A stretch of DNA of 64,000 nt from Trebouxia sp. TZW2008 (taxonomy: Eukaryota > Chlorophyta > Trebouxiophyceae > Trebouxiales > Trebouxiaceae): the NCBI GenBank assembly GCA_002118135.1, contig BDIU01000033.1, positions 248,001 through 312,000 of the forward strand, given 5' to 3'. The notes beneath the pieces are model-generated. The model was given only the letters and a program-made list of their open reading frames with translations, did no database searches and was not told the DNA's origin. This document shows positions 63,975-64,000 of the stretch, in pieces; the first letter of the stretch is position 1, and every line of letters starts with the position of its first letter. Position numbers and translations under genes: made by a program.

Positions 63975-64000
63975 TCACTAACCAGATATGGCGAGGTGTT

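Overview
This is intron-rich nuclear DNA from a photosynthetic eukaryote, most likely a core chlorophyte green alga (Trebouxiophyceae or Chlorophyceae). Three points support this. The genes are split into about 5 to 15 short exons with GTRAGT-like donors and TGCAG acceptors. Plastid and organelle functions are present: a PGR6/ABC1K1-type atypical kinase, a Rubisco-LSMT-like SET methyltransferase and a RAP-domain organellar RNA-binding protein. These sit beside a PTPDC1-type phosphatase, a family known from cilium-bearing lineages, and an algal-style surface glycoprotein. Exon borders were placed by hand from splice consensus, reading phase and family similarity. No search was run, so the borders are models.

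Layout, left to right. 250-6883 (+): 5'-truncated gene for a divergent protein kinase with a coiled-coil and low-complexity N-terminus. 11508-8026 (-): RAP-domain protein, with uncertain 3' exons. 15206-12203 (-): monofunctional homoserine dehydrogenase. It shares a 352-bp divergent promoter with 15559-20229 (+), a PTPDC1-like phosphatase. 30691-20320 (-): long HEAT protein best matching condensin II subunit CAP-D3; one of its introns holds a MITE and another a 116-bp minisatellite. 34865-31169 (-): SET-domain LSMT-like methyltransferase. 35701-38947 (+): unrecognised basic nuclear-type protein. 39841-47138 (+): ABC1K1/PGR6. 47739-48609 (+): possible small gene. 49288-54970 (+): FAF2/UBXD8/PUX10-type UBA-UAS-UBX protein. 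59327-55444 (-): secreted-type single-pass membrane protein. 63974-60234 (-): mitochondrial class 2 dihydroorotate dehydrogenase, apparently complete. The genes are not a functional cluster: amino-acid and pyrimidine synthesis, plastid quinone/kinase function, chromosome structure, ER/lipid-droplet protein turnover and cilium-type signalling simply lie side by side, as is normal for a nuclear genome.

The most striking signal is not a gene. Introns in at least nine of the genes hold decayed, same-strand copies ('ghost exons') of the adjacent exon edge plus its splice site. In every well-supported case the ghosts obey a polarity rule. Copies of an exon's 5' part with its acceptor lie upstream of the real exon. 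Copies of its 3' part with its donor lie downstream. This is what tandem duplication across an exon-intron junction should leave behind, because one intact exon always survives. Some exons carry ladders of two or three ghosts, and FAF2 exon 5 carries ghosts on both sides. The process appears to drive intron growth here and to supply many decoy splice sites. Where a duplication falls wholly inside an exon it shows in the protein, as in the 30-residue repeat in CAP-D3.
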